A stretch of 60,028 nucleotides of DNA, from assembly GCA_031276485.1 (NCBI GenBank), contig JAISMY010000041.1, positions 1 to 60,028 of the forward strand. Reading direction: 5' to 3'. Every line of letters starts with the position of its first letter. The first letter of the stretch is position 1. A program made the position numbers and the translations under genes. This DNA comes from Desulfovibrio sp. Lineage in GTDB: Bacteria > Desulfobacterota > Desulfovibrionia > Desulfovibrionales > Desulfovibrionaceae. Below, in pieces: positions 16,278 to 24,848 of this stretch. The notes below the pieces were generated by a model. It saw nothing but the letters and a program-made list of their open reading frames with translations. It was not told where the DNA came from and made no database searches.

Positions 16278-17669
16278 TTACGCCATGTGCAAGTCCTGCA
16301 TGATCGTGTCTTGCGTTCCATCATAACGCAGGCAGTCCTCCATCTTTTCCTTGCCGTGTCTCTTTGCCGTTTCCGCATACAGAGGAGTGCCGGGGAAAGG
16401 GACGCAAGAGGAGAGCTGGAAGGTACGATATGGATTGTTCTCCATAAAACCGAGATTTTTTAAAATTTTTTGGTCTTGCTCAAAAATCGCATCTGTCTGG
16501 CCCGGCAAATTCCGCATCGTTGTCAGATGAAATTTTACACGCGGATATTGACGTGTCAGCCTACGTAGCGTGTCGAAAGTTTTTCGACTGCTGAATCCCT
16601 TATTGATACGCTTTAAAACATCCAAATTAAAGCTCTCAATCCCAAATTTCATGCCTACACAACCGCAGGAGATCATTTTTTCGAAAAGTTCCAGCGGCGA
16701 TGTGTCTATACGAGCCATTATTCCCCACGGCAATCCGAGCTCCTTCATGTATAAGCAAAGTTTTTCTATGCGCTCATTGCCGATGTTGAAAGTATCGTCA
16801 TCAAAATAGACATGTTGATATCCGCAGCATTTTACGTCTGTTGCGATTTCTTTGGCAATATACTTGGGATCTCGCAGAGATACGTTGTTGCCGTACATGG
16901 TGCTCGGCCAGAGGCAAAAAGAGCACCGGAACGCACAGCCTTTGCTGCCCCACATCTGAAGTTGCGGGACAGGCATATTCGGAATCCAGTAGTCTCTGGC
17001 AAGCTGGGCACCGAAAAAAGTGCGGTCAGGAGTAGGTATTGAATCAAGATCCTTTACCACATCAAGCTCATATATACCGGCACGCCTGGTTAAAACCATT
17101 TCCAGAGCGGAATTAATATACTCTCCTTTCAAGAAATACCGTATCGCCGGATGCTCCGCGCATAGCTCTTTTGCAGTAAAATCATTGACGCACGGTCCGG
17201 CGAGGGCAACTTCCGAAAACGCTGATATCATATTGCATAGCCAGAGATCAATATCAATGGAACTATAAGATCCTTCAACAATAACAATATCAGGTTTACG
17301 TTTTTTCAGATCGTTAAGTAAAGTATCATAAGAATATTGACGTATAGCTACACAATCTATAATTTCAGTTTCAATGCCGTTTTTCCGTAAAAAAGCAGAT
17401 GTATATGCCATGATAAAAGGGAAAGGCACATAGTTGTAATTTACGCGCTCTGCGGTATGCGGCCACCTGGAACCGGCTCTGACCCCGTAGCGTATGCCGG
17501 TAGAATACGGCAAAAGGCTATGAGCAATTTCAGGTCCGTTGGAACTGCAAAAACTTTCCTTGAGCAGATCGTATTGCACCAGCCGGTCCAAGCCGAGAAA
17601 AACGCCGCTGTCGCCGTGGCGTACAAAGGGGGCATTGACCAGCACGATTTTGCATTGAGGTATGTTCAT
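16278..17669 (-). CDS. B12-binding-type radical SAM protein of unknown product
   Basis: The protein has 463 residues. The N-terminal part (about 7-190), with VLVNAPF and KRKPDIVIVEGSYSS, looks like a cobalamin-binding-type Rossmann domain, but the classical DxHxxG motif is absent. The radical SAM core has MWGSKGCAFRCSFCLWP, with the cluster cysteines C245, C249 and C252, followed by HVYFDDDTFNIG and MKFGIESFNLDVLKRINKGF as in this superfamily. ATG 17669 is preferred, with GAGGGA 9 bases upstream. It is the last gene of the sugar island and may modify the sugar or lipid carrier. The exact reaction is unknown. Confidence 0.75.
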   Translation of the reverse strand: MNIPQCKIVLVNAPFVRHGDSGVFLGLDRLVQYDLLKESFCSSNGPEIAHSLLPYSTGIRYGVRAGSRWPHTAERVNYNYVPFPFIMAYTSAFLRKNGIETEIIDCVAIRQYSYDTLLNDLKKRKPDIVIVEGSYSSIDIDLWLCNMISAFSEVALAGPCVNDFTAKELCAEHPAIRYFLKGEYINSALEMVLTRRAGIYELDVVKDLDSIPTPDRTFFGAQLARDYWIPNMPVPQLQMWGSKGCAFRCSFCLWPSTMYGNNVSLRDPKYIAKEIATDVKCCGYQHVYFDDDTFNIGNERIEKLCLYMKELGLPWGIMARIDTSPLELFEKMISCGCVGMKFGIESFNLDVLKRINKGFSSRKTFDTLRRLTRQYPRVKFHLTTMRNLPGQTDAIFEQDQKILKNLGFMENNPYRTFQLSSCVPFPGTPLYAETAKRHGKEKMEDCLRYDGTQDTIMQDLHMA

Positions 17670-17675
17670 ACGCAC

Positions 17676-18743
17676 CTATCCCTCAAAAAAGCCGAAAAAA
17701 GATTTCAAGGTTTGTTCTTCGCGTTTAAGCCAGGCAAAGGTGTCTTCAAGCAGGGCCGGCAGCCCGCGCGCGGGACGCCAGCCGGTACGCGCTTCTACCT
17801 CTGTATTGTCGCTGATATACCAGGGAATATCCGCAGCCGCGGTTTCAGGAACGGCATTGACGGTCACTATATGACCGGTAGCTTCGCGGCACAACTCCGT
17901 CAGTTCACAGAGAGACACGCTGTTGCGTTTTCCGCCTCCGACATTCCAGCAGGCTCCGTCATAGGTTGTCATGGTCCTGATTTCGCGTTCGATCAACTCA
18001 GCCAAATCATAAACATGCAAGATATCACGGACTTGCAGGCCAAAGCCGCCGAAACCCAAGTAGGACAGCCGGCCCTTCCAAAGATGTCCGGCCAGCCACA
18101 GGCTGAAAAAACCCTGATCAACTTTGCCCATCTGCCCAGGTCCGGCAATGACGCCGCAACGGTTCACGATAAACGGTACATTGTAAACGGCGTGATACTC
18201 GGCAAGCAACAGTTCCGACGCCAATTTGCTCGCTCCGTAGAGAGAGCGGCTTCCCGCAAGCGGGAAGCTCGCGGATATTCCCTCTGTAGACCAGCCCTGT
18301 CCGCCGTCTTCCGGGCTGAGATAAAAACGTGTCGCGCCGTGACGCAGAGGCAGGCTGCGCAGGTGCGCTATAGGATAAACACGACTGCTGGAGAGGAAAA
18401 TTATTCCGCATTGTCGCCGGCGCGCATATTCCAGGCAGTGCATGCACCCTACCAAATTGGTATTGAGCAGGTACAACGGACTTTCTCCATACCCGGCAGA
18501 TACGGAAGCTTCCGCGGAACATTCGCAGAGCACGTCACAATCCGGAACAGTCTCAAGATCTTCGGGATTGCGTACGTCCCCGTGAACGACGCGGATACCG
18601 TGCTGCCCGAGGGGGGCAATGTTGCGTTCGCTGCCTCGCCGTTTCAGATTGTCAAGTGCCGTGACAGTATGGCCTGCTTCTGCCAGGAACATGGCCAGGG
18701 TTGAGCCGACAAAGCCGCAGCCGCCTGTAATCAGGATGCGCAT
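17676..18743 (-). CDS. NAD-dependent sugar-nucleotide epimerase, CDP-paratose 2-epimerase-like
   Basis: A short-chain dehydrogenase-fold enzyme of 355 residues acting on a nucleotide sugar in the cytoplasm. The NAD motif is GGCGFVGS (about 7-14). DNLKRRGSERN and VVHGDVRNPEDLE (about 36-65), NTNLVGCMHCLEYARR, SRSLYGASKLASELL with the catalytic Tyr/Lys, and VNRCGVIAGPGQMGKVDQGF are typical of the CDP-paratose/tyvelose epimerase branch. Its start overlaps the end of the glycosyltransferase gene by 13 bases, and its stop touches the radical SAM gene, so translation is coupled. Confidence 0.8.
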   Translation of the reverse strand: MRILITGGCGFVGSTLAMFLAEAGHTVTALDNLKRRGSERNIAPLGQHGIRVVHGDVRNPEDLETVPDCDVLCECSAEASVSAGYGESPLYLLNTNLVGCMHCLEYARRRQCGIIFLSSSRVYPIAHLRSLPLRHGATRFYLSPEDGGQGWSTEGISASFPLAGSRSLYGASKLASELLLAEYHAVYNVPFIVNRCGVIAGPGQMGKVDQGFFSLWLAGHLWKGRLSYLGFGGFGLQVRDILHVYDLAELIEREIRTMTTYDGACWNVGGGKRNSVSLCELTELCREATGHIVTVNAVPETAAADIPWYISDNTEVEARTGWRPARGLPALLEDTFAWLKREEQTLKSFFGFFEG

Positions 18744-20005
18744 TTTTGTGCCGGAACCGGAGGATTATGCGGGAAATGCCCGCCTGCCGGCGGGTTCAGG
18801 CAGGCATAGTCCGGAAAGCGGACTGTTTCGGCATCGGCCGCTACGGCAAAGTATGTATCGGCATTATGAAAGGCGCGGCATACTTCTCCCGCAGCGGCGG
18901 CTTTGGCCCGGTTGTCCGCAAGATTTTGCTCGAAATTCAACATGGCTCCCGCCAATGCTTCCGGGTCCGATTGCTCCATAAACACGCTGCCGTTGTCAAG
19001 CCGTTCAAGTTCTTCCTCCATAGAGGAGTAACGGGTAGTGATACAGGATACGCCAAGCGCGGCAGCTTCCAGAGCTACTTGGGAAATGCGGTTGCGATAC
19101 ACGTGCGCAGCGTATGGCAGGAGTACGGCATCGGAGCATGCGATATGTCTGTAATAATCATCTCCATACAAAGGACCGATAAACAGTTCGATTTTATTCG
19201 GGAAGGCGTCACGCAACAGTGGAAGATTGTGTTGAGCAAGTTTACATACCTGTTTGGTCGGTTGCAGTTGAATAGTAAAACGCCCGCGACCGCCGGCTGC
19301 GAAATATAGTCGGACGGCATCGGGAATGATTTGCAGGTTTTTTTCTTCGCGCACTTCCCCCGCGATGCAGAAAACAGGGATAGGATTATCATTTCGCTTT
19401 ACTATAGGAGGAAGCCGCAGCGGTAGAGGCAAAATGCGGACAGGGCGCCCGGAAGCAGCCGCAATCTTTCGGCATAGCGGCACATTGCTGCCATAGATTT
19501 TTACGGATTTGCAATCGAATATTTTTGAAAGTGCTGCTCGGTACTGCATAAAATCCTCTTCATTATCATCAAATGAATGCTGAATATTCAGCACTATACT
19601 CGGCATATTCTTTCGGCTTCGCATAAACCATTTATATACAGCATAAATGACGACAGCATTTGCTGTATGACAAAGTATTCGTACATCGTTATCAAGATAT
19701 GGAGTGATGTGACTTTCCAGCTCATCTGCAAATATATCCGAGTAAATAAGAAAAAATTCAAATTTATTGTTATAACTCATTTGTGAATATATTACCTCTG
19801 TCATAACCGGATACAAATGTGCTGTTTCTACTCCGGATATCTTGTATTCTAATGTACAATTACACGCAATATTCCTTTGTGAAAAAATTATACATTCAAT
19901 ATTTCTTTTTGCACATTCGCTGCCTATATTTATAAATGTAGAATAATGATGTCCTTGAATTGAAAATCCTGGATCAATTATTATCAAACGCTTTATATTT
20001 TTCAT
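18731..20005 (-). CDS. GT-B fold glycosyltransferase (GT4-like)
   Basis: Probably transfers a sugar during surface-polysaccharide assembly. The 424-residue protein begins MKNIKRLIIIDPGFSIQGHH, with an N-terminal Rossmann half, and the C-terminal half has FCIAGEVREEKNLQIIPDAV (about 228-247), SDAVLLPYAAHVYRNRISQV (about 311-330) and EAAALGVSCITTRYSSMEEE, the usual donor-binding layout. The 5' half of the gene (about 19560-20005) is clearly richer in A/T than its neighbours, which suggests import from another genome. It lies between two epimerase genes, 3 bases after the upstream one. Confidence 0.75.
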   Translation of the reverse strand: MKNIKRLIIIDPGFSIQGHHYSTFINIGSECAKRNIECIIFSQRNIACNCTLEYKISGVETAHLYPVMTEVIYSQMSYNNKFEFFLIYSDIFADELESHITPYLDNDVRILCHTANAVVIYAVYKWFMRSRKNMPSIVLNIQHSFDDNEEDFMQYRAALSKIFDCKSVKIYGSNVPLCRKIAAASGRPVRILPLPLRLPPIVKRNDNPIPVFCIAGEVREEKNLQIIPDAVRLYFAAGGRGRFTIQLQPTKQVCKLAQHNLPLLRDAFPNKIELFIGPLYGDDYYRHIACSDAVLLPYAAHVYRNRISQVALEAAALGVSCITTRYSSMEEELERLDNGSVFMEQSDPEALAGAMLNFEQNLADNRAKAAAAGEVCRAFHNADTYFAVAADAETVRFPDYACLNPPAGGHFPHNPPVPAQKCAS

Positions 20006-20008
20006 ATT

Positions 20009-21085
20009 TTACAGTATATCCTTACGGTTCAACATGCCGAAATAGATTTCATCAATAATATCATTCATAGTATACTTGCATTTCCATTGCGGATAATGAC
20101 TTTGGAATTTTCGTGTATCGGAGATCCACCATTGATGATCACCGGTACGCGCTTTATCATCATAGCATATGCGCATAGAATTTCCCGTAAGTTTTTCACA
20201 GACGTCTACAGCTTCAAGAATGGAAATATTGGAAGTCCGTCCTCCTCCCAAGTTAAATACTTCGCCGGGAGGCGGAGGGGATCGGAAGCAGTGCAGGAAG
20301 GCGTTTACCACATCGTCGGCGTGAATGTTGTCACGCACCTGTTTGCCCTTGTATCCGAAAATCGTGTACGGCTCATTCAAAATGGCGCAGCGGACCAGAT
20401 ATCCCAGAAAACCGTGCAAACGCGCTGCGCTGTGATCCGGGCCGGTTAGGCATCCTCCTCTGAATATCACGGTAGCCAAACCGAAATAGCGTCCGTATTC
20501 CTGGACCATAATATCCGCTGCGACTTTGCTTGCCCCAAAAATACTATGCATGCATCGGTCCGTACTCATCCGTTCATCGACGCCGTGCGCAGCATACGGT
20601 TCGTCGGGAAGCGGTTCGTAGCGTGTTTCAAGTTCCTGAAATTCAAGACGGTTTACGGTGTCGCCGTAGACCTTGTTGGTGCTGGTGAAGATAAAAACCG
20701 CCTCCGGGGCATTGCGGCGGGTCGCCTCCAGAATATTCAAGGTTCCCGCGGCATTGATGCTGAAGTCCGTATGCGGATCGCGGCCTGCCCAATCGTGCGA
20801 CGGCTGGGCGGCTGCATGAACAACCAGAACTATACTTTTGCCGTAACGCGCGAAAAGCGACCGTACGCCTTGTTCATCGCGTATGTCGAGGTTTTCGTGC
20901 CGATAGCGTTGCGGATAGTTCGAACGAAGTGCGGTGATATTCCAGGAAATATCCGCTTCCGGCCCGAAAAAGAAACGCCTGGCGTTATTGTCTATGCCGA
21001 TTACCTCCAAACCTTCGGCAATCAAAAAACGCACTGCGGCGGATCCGATCAGGCCTCCGGAGCCGGTTACAATTGCCGAGGCCAT
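20009..21085 (-). CDS. NAD-dependent sugar-nucleotide epimerase, second CDP-paratose 2-epimerase-like enzyme
   Basis: First gene of the island, 358 residues. NAD motif GSGGLIGS (about 8-15), DNNARRFFFGPEADISWN (about 32-49), HAAAQPSHDWAGRDPHTDFS (about 90-109), STNKVYGDTVNRL and FGASKVAADIMVQEYGRYF match CDP-paratose 2-epimerases well, better than the enzyme at 17676. The start ATG 21085 has AGGAGAGG just before it. Two such epimerases in one operon suggest an uncommon dideoxy- or otherwise modified sugar. Confidence 0.82.
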   Translation of the reverse strand: MASAIVTGSGGLIGSAAVRFLIAEGLEVIGIDNNARRFFFGPEADISWNITALRSNYPQRYRHENLDIRDEQGVRSLFARYGKSIVLVVHAAAQPSHDWAGRDPHTDFSINAAGTLNILEATRRNAPEAVFIFTSTNKVYGDTVNRLEFQELETRYEPLPDEPYAAHGVDERMSTDRCMHSIFGASKVAADIMVQEYGRYFGLATVIFRGGCLTGPDHSAARLHGFLGYLVRCAILNEPYTIFGYKGKQVRDNIHADDVVNAFLHCFRSPPPPGEVFNLGGGRTSNISILEAVDVCEKLTGNSMRICYDDKARTGDHQWWISDTRKFQSHYPQWKCKYTMNDIIDEIYFGMLNRKDIL

Positions 21086-21189
21086 GCCCTCTCCTGTTCT
21101 TTACGCATCCGTGCGTACCGTCCGCCCTCGACCTGCTTAATTTATAACGAGCTTACCTGAAATGCGAATAATGGACTGCGGCGGCGTGA

Positions 21190-22185
21190 TCAGCCGACGA
21201 CCATGTTGCGCCCGCCGGCTTTGGCTTTGTACAGGTTGACGTCGGCCCGGCTTATACATGCGCATATAAAGTCGTTGAACGACAGATTCTCAGGTATCGG
21301 GCCCGCCTCGCAGACGCCGAAACTGGAGGTAATCAGCAACTCGTGGCCGGCAAAACGCAGGCGCAGCTTTTCCACGCCGGCGCGCAGACGTTCTGCGACA
21401 CTCAGCCCCAAATCCAGAGGCATACCCGGCAGCAACATGAGAAATTCCTCGCCTCCGTAGCGGCAGCAGATATCGTCGGGCCGTAGGGCGCGGGCAATAT
21501 GCGCGGCAAAAAGTTTCAAAACTTCATCGCCGCAAAGGTGCCCGTAGGTATCATTGAAGATTTTGAATCTGTCGATATCTGCGATAATCAGCGTGGACAC
21601 CGCGGGGCGCAGAGCGCTGAACACTTCTTCAGCAAAGTGCATGAAGGCTTTGCGGTTGTATATACCGGTCAGCGCATCCCTAAACGACATGTTCCTGTAT
21701 TCTTCACTGGTTTTCGTCAACGTAGAGATGCGTTGCGCCAACTGCCGCGTCAAATGGTTGAGCGCTTCGGCACATTCATCAATAAAAAATTCTTTGTTGT
21801 TGTAATCGCCTCCGGCAATCTGCTTGATCTGCCATGCCAGCCTGCGCAATTTCACCTGAAAGGATTTCAGAGCGTCTATTGTGATGCCCTCCACCGGAGG
21901 AGAATAGTCCAGATTGCCGTTGGACAGCGCCGTGGACATGTTGCGGACGGCCCAGGCGATGGAGAGCAGTTCCTCAAAATTCTTGATGCTGCGCAACGCA
22001 TCGGGAGGCGATTCGGTGCTGAATTGCGGCGCGGAAATAACCTGCAGCAGGTATTCCACAGCCTCAGCCGCAAGTGTCGCCGGCTCCGCAGGCAATTGCG
22101 TACCGACGCCGGTCGGAGGGTACGCTTCCGAAAAACTCTGCTGCTGAACCGCGACCGGCGGCATATTCAGTAATTCGTTCTGCAT
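21190..22185 (-). CDS. diguanylate cyclase (GGDEF) with N-terminal helical region
   Basis: It makes c-di-GMP from two GTP. The C-terminal domain (about 180-330) has FRDALTGIYNRKAF, IIADIDRFKIFNDTYGHLCG and CRYGGEEFLMLLPG, a complete active site. RPDD lies five residues before the GGEEF, the spacing of a product-inhibition site. The first 170 residues hold no named domain and may be helical (LRSIKNFEELLSIAWAVRNM, then KLRRLAWQIKQIAGGDY); such regions are also found before GGDEF in Desulfovibrio. Met at 22185 is preferred; the frame is open to 22323, but that stretch is not conserved-looking. No strong ribosome-binding site is seen at either. Confidence 0.85.
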   Translation of the reverse strand: MQNELLNMPPVAVQQQSFSEAYPPTGVGTQLPAEPATLAAEAVEYLLQVISAPQFSTESPPDALRSIKNFEELLSIAWAVRNMSTALSNGNLDYSPPVEGITIDALKSFQVKLRRLAWQIKQIAGGDYNNKEFFIDECAEALNHLTRQLAQRISTLTKTSEEYRNMSFRDALTGIYNRKAFMHFAEEVFSALRPAVSTLIIADIDRFKIFNDTYGHLCGDEVLKLFAAHIARALRPDDICCRYGGEEFLMLLPGMPLDLGLSVAERLRAGVEKLRLRFAGHELLITSSFGVCEAGPIPENLSFNDFICACISRADVNLYKAKAGGRNMVVG

Positions 22186-22432
22186 GAGATAACGCCCCGG
22201 AGGGAACGCGGACCCGCCCCGCCTCACGCCGCCTTCGGCGACGCCGCGGTCTTGCCGGTAGATGTCGCTGATATCCACGAAAATCGGCAAAGGCGTACAA
22301 CAAAAGCATGACAACGTACACAACGTACAACACTGCTCAGATGCGAAATTATTTTACGCTGTCTTCCTCATGCCGTCAATGCCGGGCAGTCGCCATGTCT
22401 AGAGTGTCAACAGCACATTATTTTGACCGGTA

Positions 22433-22586
22433 TGAGAGTGTACATCAACTGATAGATTTTCTGCGCAAAAATATTGTAAAATCATCATGTTGTCAGGATG
22501 TTTCTCAACACCTCGACCCAGCTCGGAAAAACTTGTAATTTTTGGACGTTACTATGCCTGTATCTATCTATAGGTAAAAACTCTCA
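22433..22586 (+). mobile_element. MITE-like 154-bp repeat, copy 1, upstream of the Rrf2 gene
   Basis: Bounded by TGAGAGT and ACTCTCA. The interior (TACATCAACTGATAGATTTT, a CATGTTGTCAGGATGTTTCT block, CTCGGAAAAACTTGTAATTT, ATAGGTAAAAACTCTCA) is nearly identical to 50274-50427 and to 59910-60028. It has no gene. It lies in the 480-bp gap between the divergent cyclase and Rrf2 genes, ending about 70-80 bases before the Rrf2 start, so it probably supplies part of that promoter region. No target-site duplication is obvious. Confidence 0.75.
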
Positions 22587-22665
22587 AAATTATGGACATC
22601 GCCAGGTGAACGGTGATATTTTGTCTAGACGTATTATTATCTGCTTCAATACGATGGAATTAATC

Positions 22666-23064
22666 GTGCGCCTGTCGGTAAACACCAGATACGCCGTACG
22701 CATGCTGTGTACGCTTGCCCAGGCCGATCGGCCGGTCAGCCTGTCCTCTTTGGCCGAACGCATCGGCACCTCCAAACGCGCCATGGAAAACGTCCATGCG
22801 CTCCTGAAACGACACGGCATTACTGAAGGCTCGGTCGGTCCGCGCGGCGGTCTTGTCATGAAACGCGCACTTGCGGATATCAGCATCGGGGATCTTCTGA
22901 TCCTGTTTGGCGATGCCGTGGACCTGAGCATGTGCCGGACCGGCCGGGCCGCCTCCTGCCCCGAAAGCCGGCAGTGCCCGTCCCGCGTGAACTGGCGGGC
23001 GATCTCCGCGCGCTTGCAGGATGTGTTGAACGCCGCGACGCTCAAGGAAATTATGAACCTGTGA
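22666..23064 (+). CDS. Rrf2-family transcription regulator with three cysteines
   Basis: Rrf2 proteins (IscR, NsrR, RsrR) are winged-helix regulators, many with a [2Fe-2S] sensor. VRLSVNTRYAVRMLCTLAQ opens the domain, SLSSLAERIGTSKRAMENVH is the recognition helix region (about 27-46) and GSVGPRGGLVMKRAL the wing. SMCRTGRAASCPESRQCPS (about 87-105) gives C-x7-C-x5-C, near the IscR/NsrR cluster spacing. Either GTG 22666 or ATG 22654 may be the start; the first gives the classic MRLS beginning. It leads the FmdE-like and nap genes, so it may control them in response to Fe-S damage, nitric oxide or redox state. Its target is inferred from position. Confidence 0.85.
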   Translation: MRLSVNTRYAVRMLCTLAQADRPVSLSSLAERIGTSKRAMENVHALLKRHGITEGSVGPRGGLVMKRALADISIGDLLILFGDAVDLSMCRTGRAASCPESRQCPSRVNWRAISARLQDVLNAATLKEIMNL

Positions 23065-23160
23065 CGCCGGCGGCAGGACGAAGCGTTTTTTTTGAAATTC
23101 GAATTACCGGAAACCCCTCCCCGGCGCCGGCGGACGCCGGACGCCGGACAAAAAGCTCCC

Positions 23161-23195
23161 GGAAGGTGAGCTTTCAGACCATAAAGGACTTTCTG
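23161..23195 (+). promoter_or_regulatory. shared leader element, copy 2, before the FmdE-like gene
   Basis: GGTGAGCTTTCAGACCATAA then AGGACTTTCTG runs into ATG 23196. Agreement with the copy before fixX (10901-10935) is near complete. A GC hairpin-like stretch (GCCGGCGGACGCCGG, about 23121-23135) lies upstream. Confidence 0.65.
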
Positions 23196-23768
23196 ATGAA
23201 CATAGGCCCTTACGAATTTGCCGAATTCAAGGCGCTTGCCGTGAAATTCCACGGCTACGCCGCGCCGGGCCTGCTGATAGGCGGCTGCATGACGGCTGCC
23301 GCCATGACCGCCCTGCCCGCGGGCGTGCTGTTCGAAGCCCTGGTTGAAACATACAACTGTCTGCCTGATGCCGTGCAGTTGCTTACCCCGTGCAGCACCG
23401 GCAACAAGCGGCTGCATGTCGTTCATTACGGAAAAACCGCCCTGTCCCTCTTCGACAAATACAGCGGCCGGGGCATCCGCGCCCGCATAGATCCCGGACT
23501 GCTCGGCCCCTGGCCTGAAATCCGCGCCTGGATCATGAAGGAAAAAGGCAAGGAAGAGCAGAACGAAGCCATGCTGGAACGACAAATCGACGAAGCCGGC
23601 ACGACGATCGTGGCCTTGCAGCCTGTTTGCGTCGACCTCTCCCGGCTGAACCGCAAAAGCGACGGTCCCCTTGCTCTCTGCCCGCATTGCGGCGAGAGTT
23701 TCCCTGCCGCCCACGGATCCCTCTGCAGAGGCTGTGCCGAAGGCGCTCCTTACAGTTTCCCGCGCTGA
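23196..23768 (+). CDS. FmdE-like protein with zinc ribbon, altered metal motif
   Basis: FmdE-domain proteins accompany molybdenum/tungsten enzymes; their biochemical role is unsettled. The 190-residue chain has KFHGYAAPGLLIGG (about 17-30), where the family usually has FHGHxCPG: the second His is Tyr21 and the Cys is Ala23. ETYNCLPDAVQLLTPCSTGN (about 51-70) and the VVHYGKTAL strand agree with the family. The C terminus has a zinc ribbon, CPHCGESFPAAHGSLCRGC. It stands before napCMAD, so a part in molybdenum-enzyme assembly or sensing is possible, but the changed motif argues against the standard metal site. Confidence 0.7.
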   Translation: MNIGPYEFAEFKALAVKFHGYAAPGLLIGGCMTAAAMTALPAGVLFEALVETYNCLPDAVQLLTPCSTGNKRLHVVHYGKTALSLFDKYSGRGIRARIDPGLLGPWPEIRAWIMKEKGKEEQNEAMLERQIDEAGTTIVALQPVCVDLSRLNRKSDGPLALCPHCGESFPAAHGSLCRGCAEGAPYSFPR

Positions 23769-24075
23769 AGCCGGCTTACGCGACCCCGTAAAAACCGCCG
23801 CGCGGCCGGTATTGCCGGACGCTTCACGCATCCCCCTCACAACCCCCGGGAACACGACGCGGCAACTCCCAACCACAATGCGGGTTGAAAGCCGGCGGGT
23901 AAAATGCCATACATTATATCAAGTGGATTATACCTGACCCGCCGGTCGCATCATTTGGCCTGCCGCCGCATGCTGATTGCGCATGACGGCTTTCGGACCG
24001 CAGGATCCATCGGAGGACACGGCAGGAATACACGGCAACGGCAGAGCGCGCGGCTTTACGGCGCGCCCTTCGCCG

Positions 24076-24199
24076 AAGCAGGCAATGCCTGAAACAGTTC
24101 GCCGGCGGCGGGCAAAGCTCCCTGTTCCTGTTTCGCGGCGATGATTTGCCGGCAAATCCTTGCAGAGCAATTCACCCGTTTCATTCGTGAACCGCTCCG
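24076..24199 (-). repeat. multi-hairpin intergenic repeat, copy B, before napC
   Basis: On the reverse strand it reads GGAGCGGTTCACGAATGAAA, then GCTCTGC, a 16-nt perfect palindrome (GATTTGCC/GGCAAATC, 24143-24158), CGCCGCGAAACAGGAACAGG, CCCGCCGC and AACTGTTTCAGGCATTGC. Block for block this is copy A at 9421-9546 turned around. The 483-bp gap 23769-24251 holds this element and no gene that I can see. Confidence 0.72.
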
Positions 24200-24251
24200 A
24201 CCGCCATGCATTCTGGATGCAAAAGCGTATGTCTGCAAACGAGGTCCGGAC

Positions 24252-24848
24252 ATGCCCGAAAAAAAGAACACCTACAGCCGCGCGGCCGTTGCTGCCGTTG
24301 CCCTTGCGTTGTTTTGCGGCGTTTCCTATGCACTGTTGTCCGCTACGTCCACCATGTCCTTCTGCTCTTCAGCCTGCCATGAAATGAAAGAACAGGCGGC
24401 GGAACTGCGTTTTTCCTCTCATGCGCGGGACAAGGACGGCGGGGACATAAGCTGCGTCCGCTGTCATATCCCGGCGGATTTCGGCCCGCGCTACCTGGCC
24501 GTAAAAACTTATTCCGGAATCAAGGATCTGTACGCGCACCTGTTTCGGAGCGAAACGCCCCTATTCAGGGCGCGCCTGCAAAAAACGGCACGCCGCTTTA
24601 TCGACGACGGCAACTGCCTGCTCTGTCACGACGACCTGTACAGGGACGCGCGCGGCGAACAGGCTGTAACGGACCTCGGCCGCATCGCCCATGACGCCTA
24701 TCTGGGGAAAAACGGGCAGGCCTCAAGCAAGTGCGTCGGATGCCACATCAATATCGCGCATCTTCCGGAATTCGACCGCAGGCTGGAAGTAAACAGGCTT
24801 TTCGCCGAGCGCATGCAGAATAAGGAGGAGGCGGGCGATGCGAAGTAA
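24252..24848 (+). CDS. napC: NapC/NrfH-type tetraheme membrane cytochrome c
   Basis: It draws electrons from the quinol pool and feeds the periplasmic nitrate reductase. Residues 10-32 form the membrane anchor. Heme sites are CSSACH (about 38-43, with M two residues later), CVRCH, CLLCH and CVGCH. The first is CX3CH instead of the family's CXXCH with its Met ligand, read directly from the DNA. The length, 198 residues, is normal. The start ATG 24252 has GAGG in front. It overlaps the next cytochrome gene by 11 bases, as expected for a napC-napM unit. Confidence 0.85.
   Translation: MPEKKNTYSRAAVAAVALALFCGVSYALLSATSTMSFCSSACHEMKEQAAELRFSSHARDKDGGDISCVRCHIPADFGPRYLAVKTYSGIKDLYAHLFRSETPLFRARLQKTARRFIDDGNCLLCHDDLYRDARGEQAVTDLGRIAHDAYLGKNGQASSKCVGCHINIAHLPEFDRRLEVNRLFAERMQNKEEAGDAK

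Noticed and set aside
22381-22665. NsrR/IscR binding site before the Rrf2 gene
   Set aside because: No match to the consensus that I could defend; the region is mostly the MITE copy.
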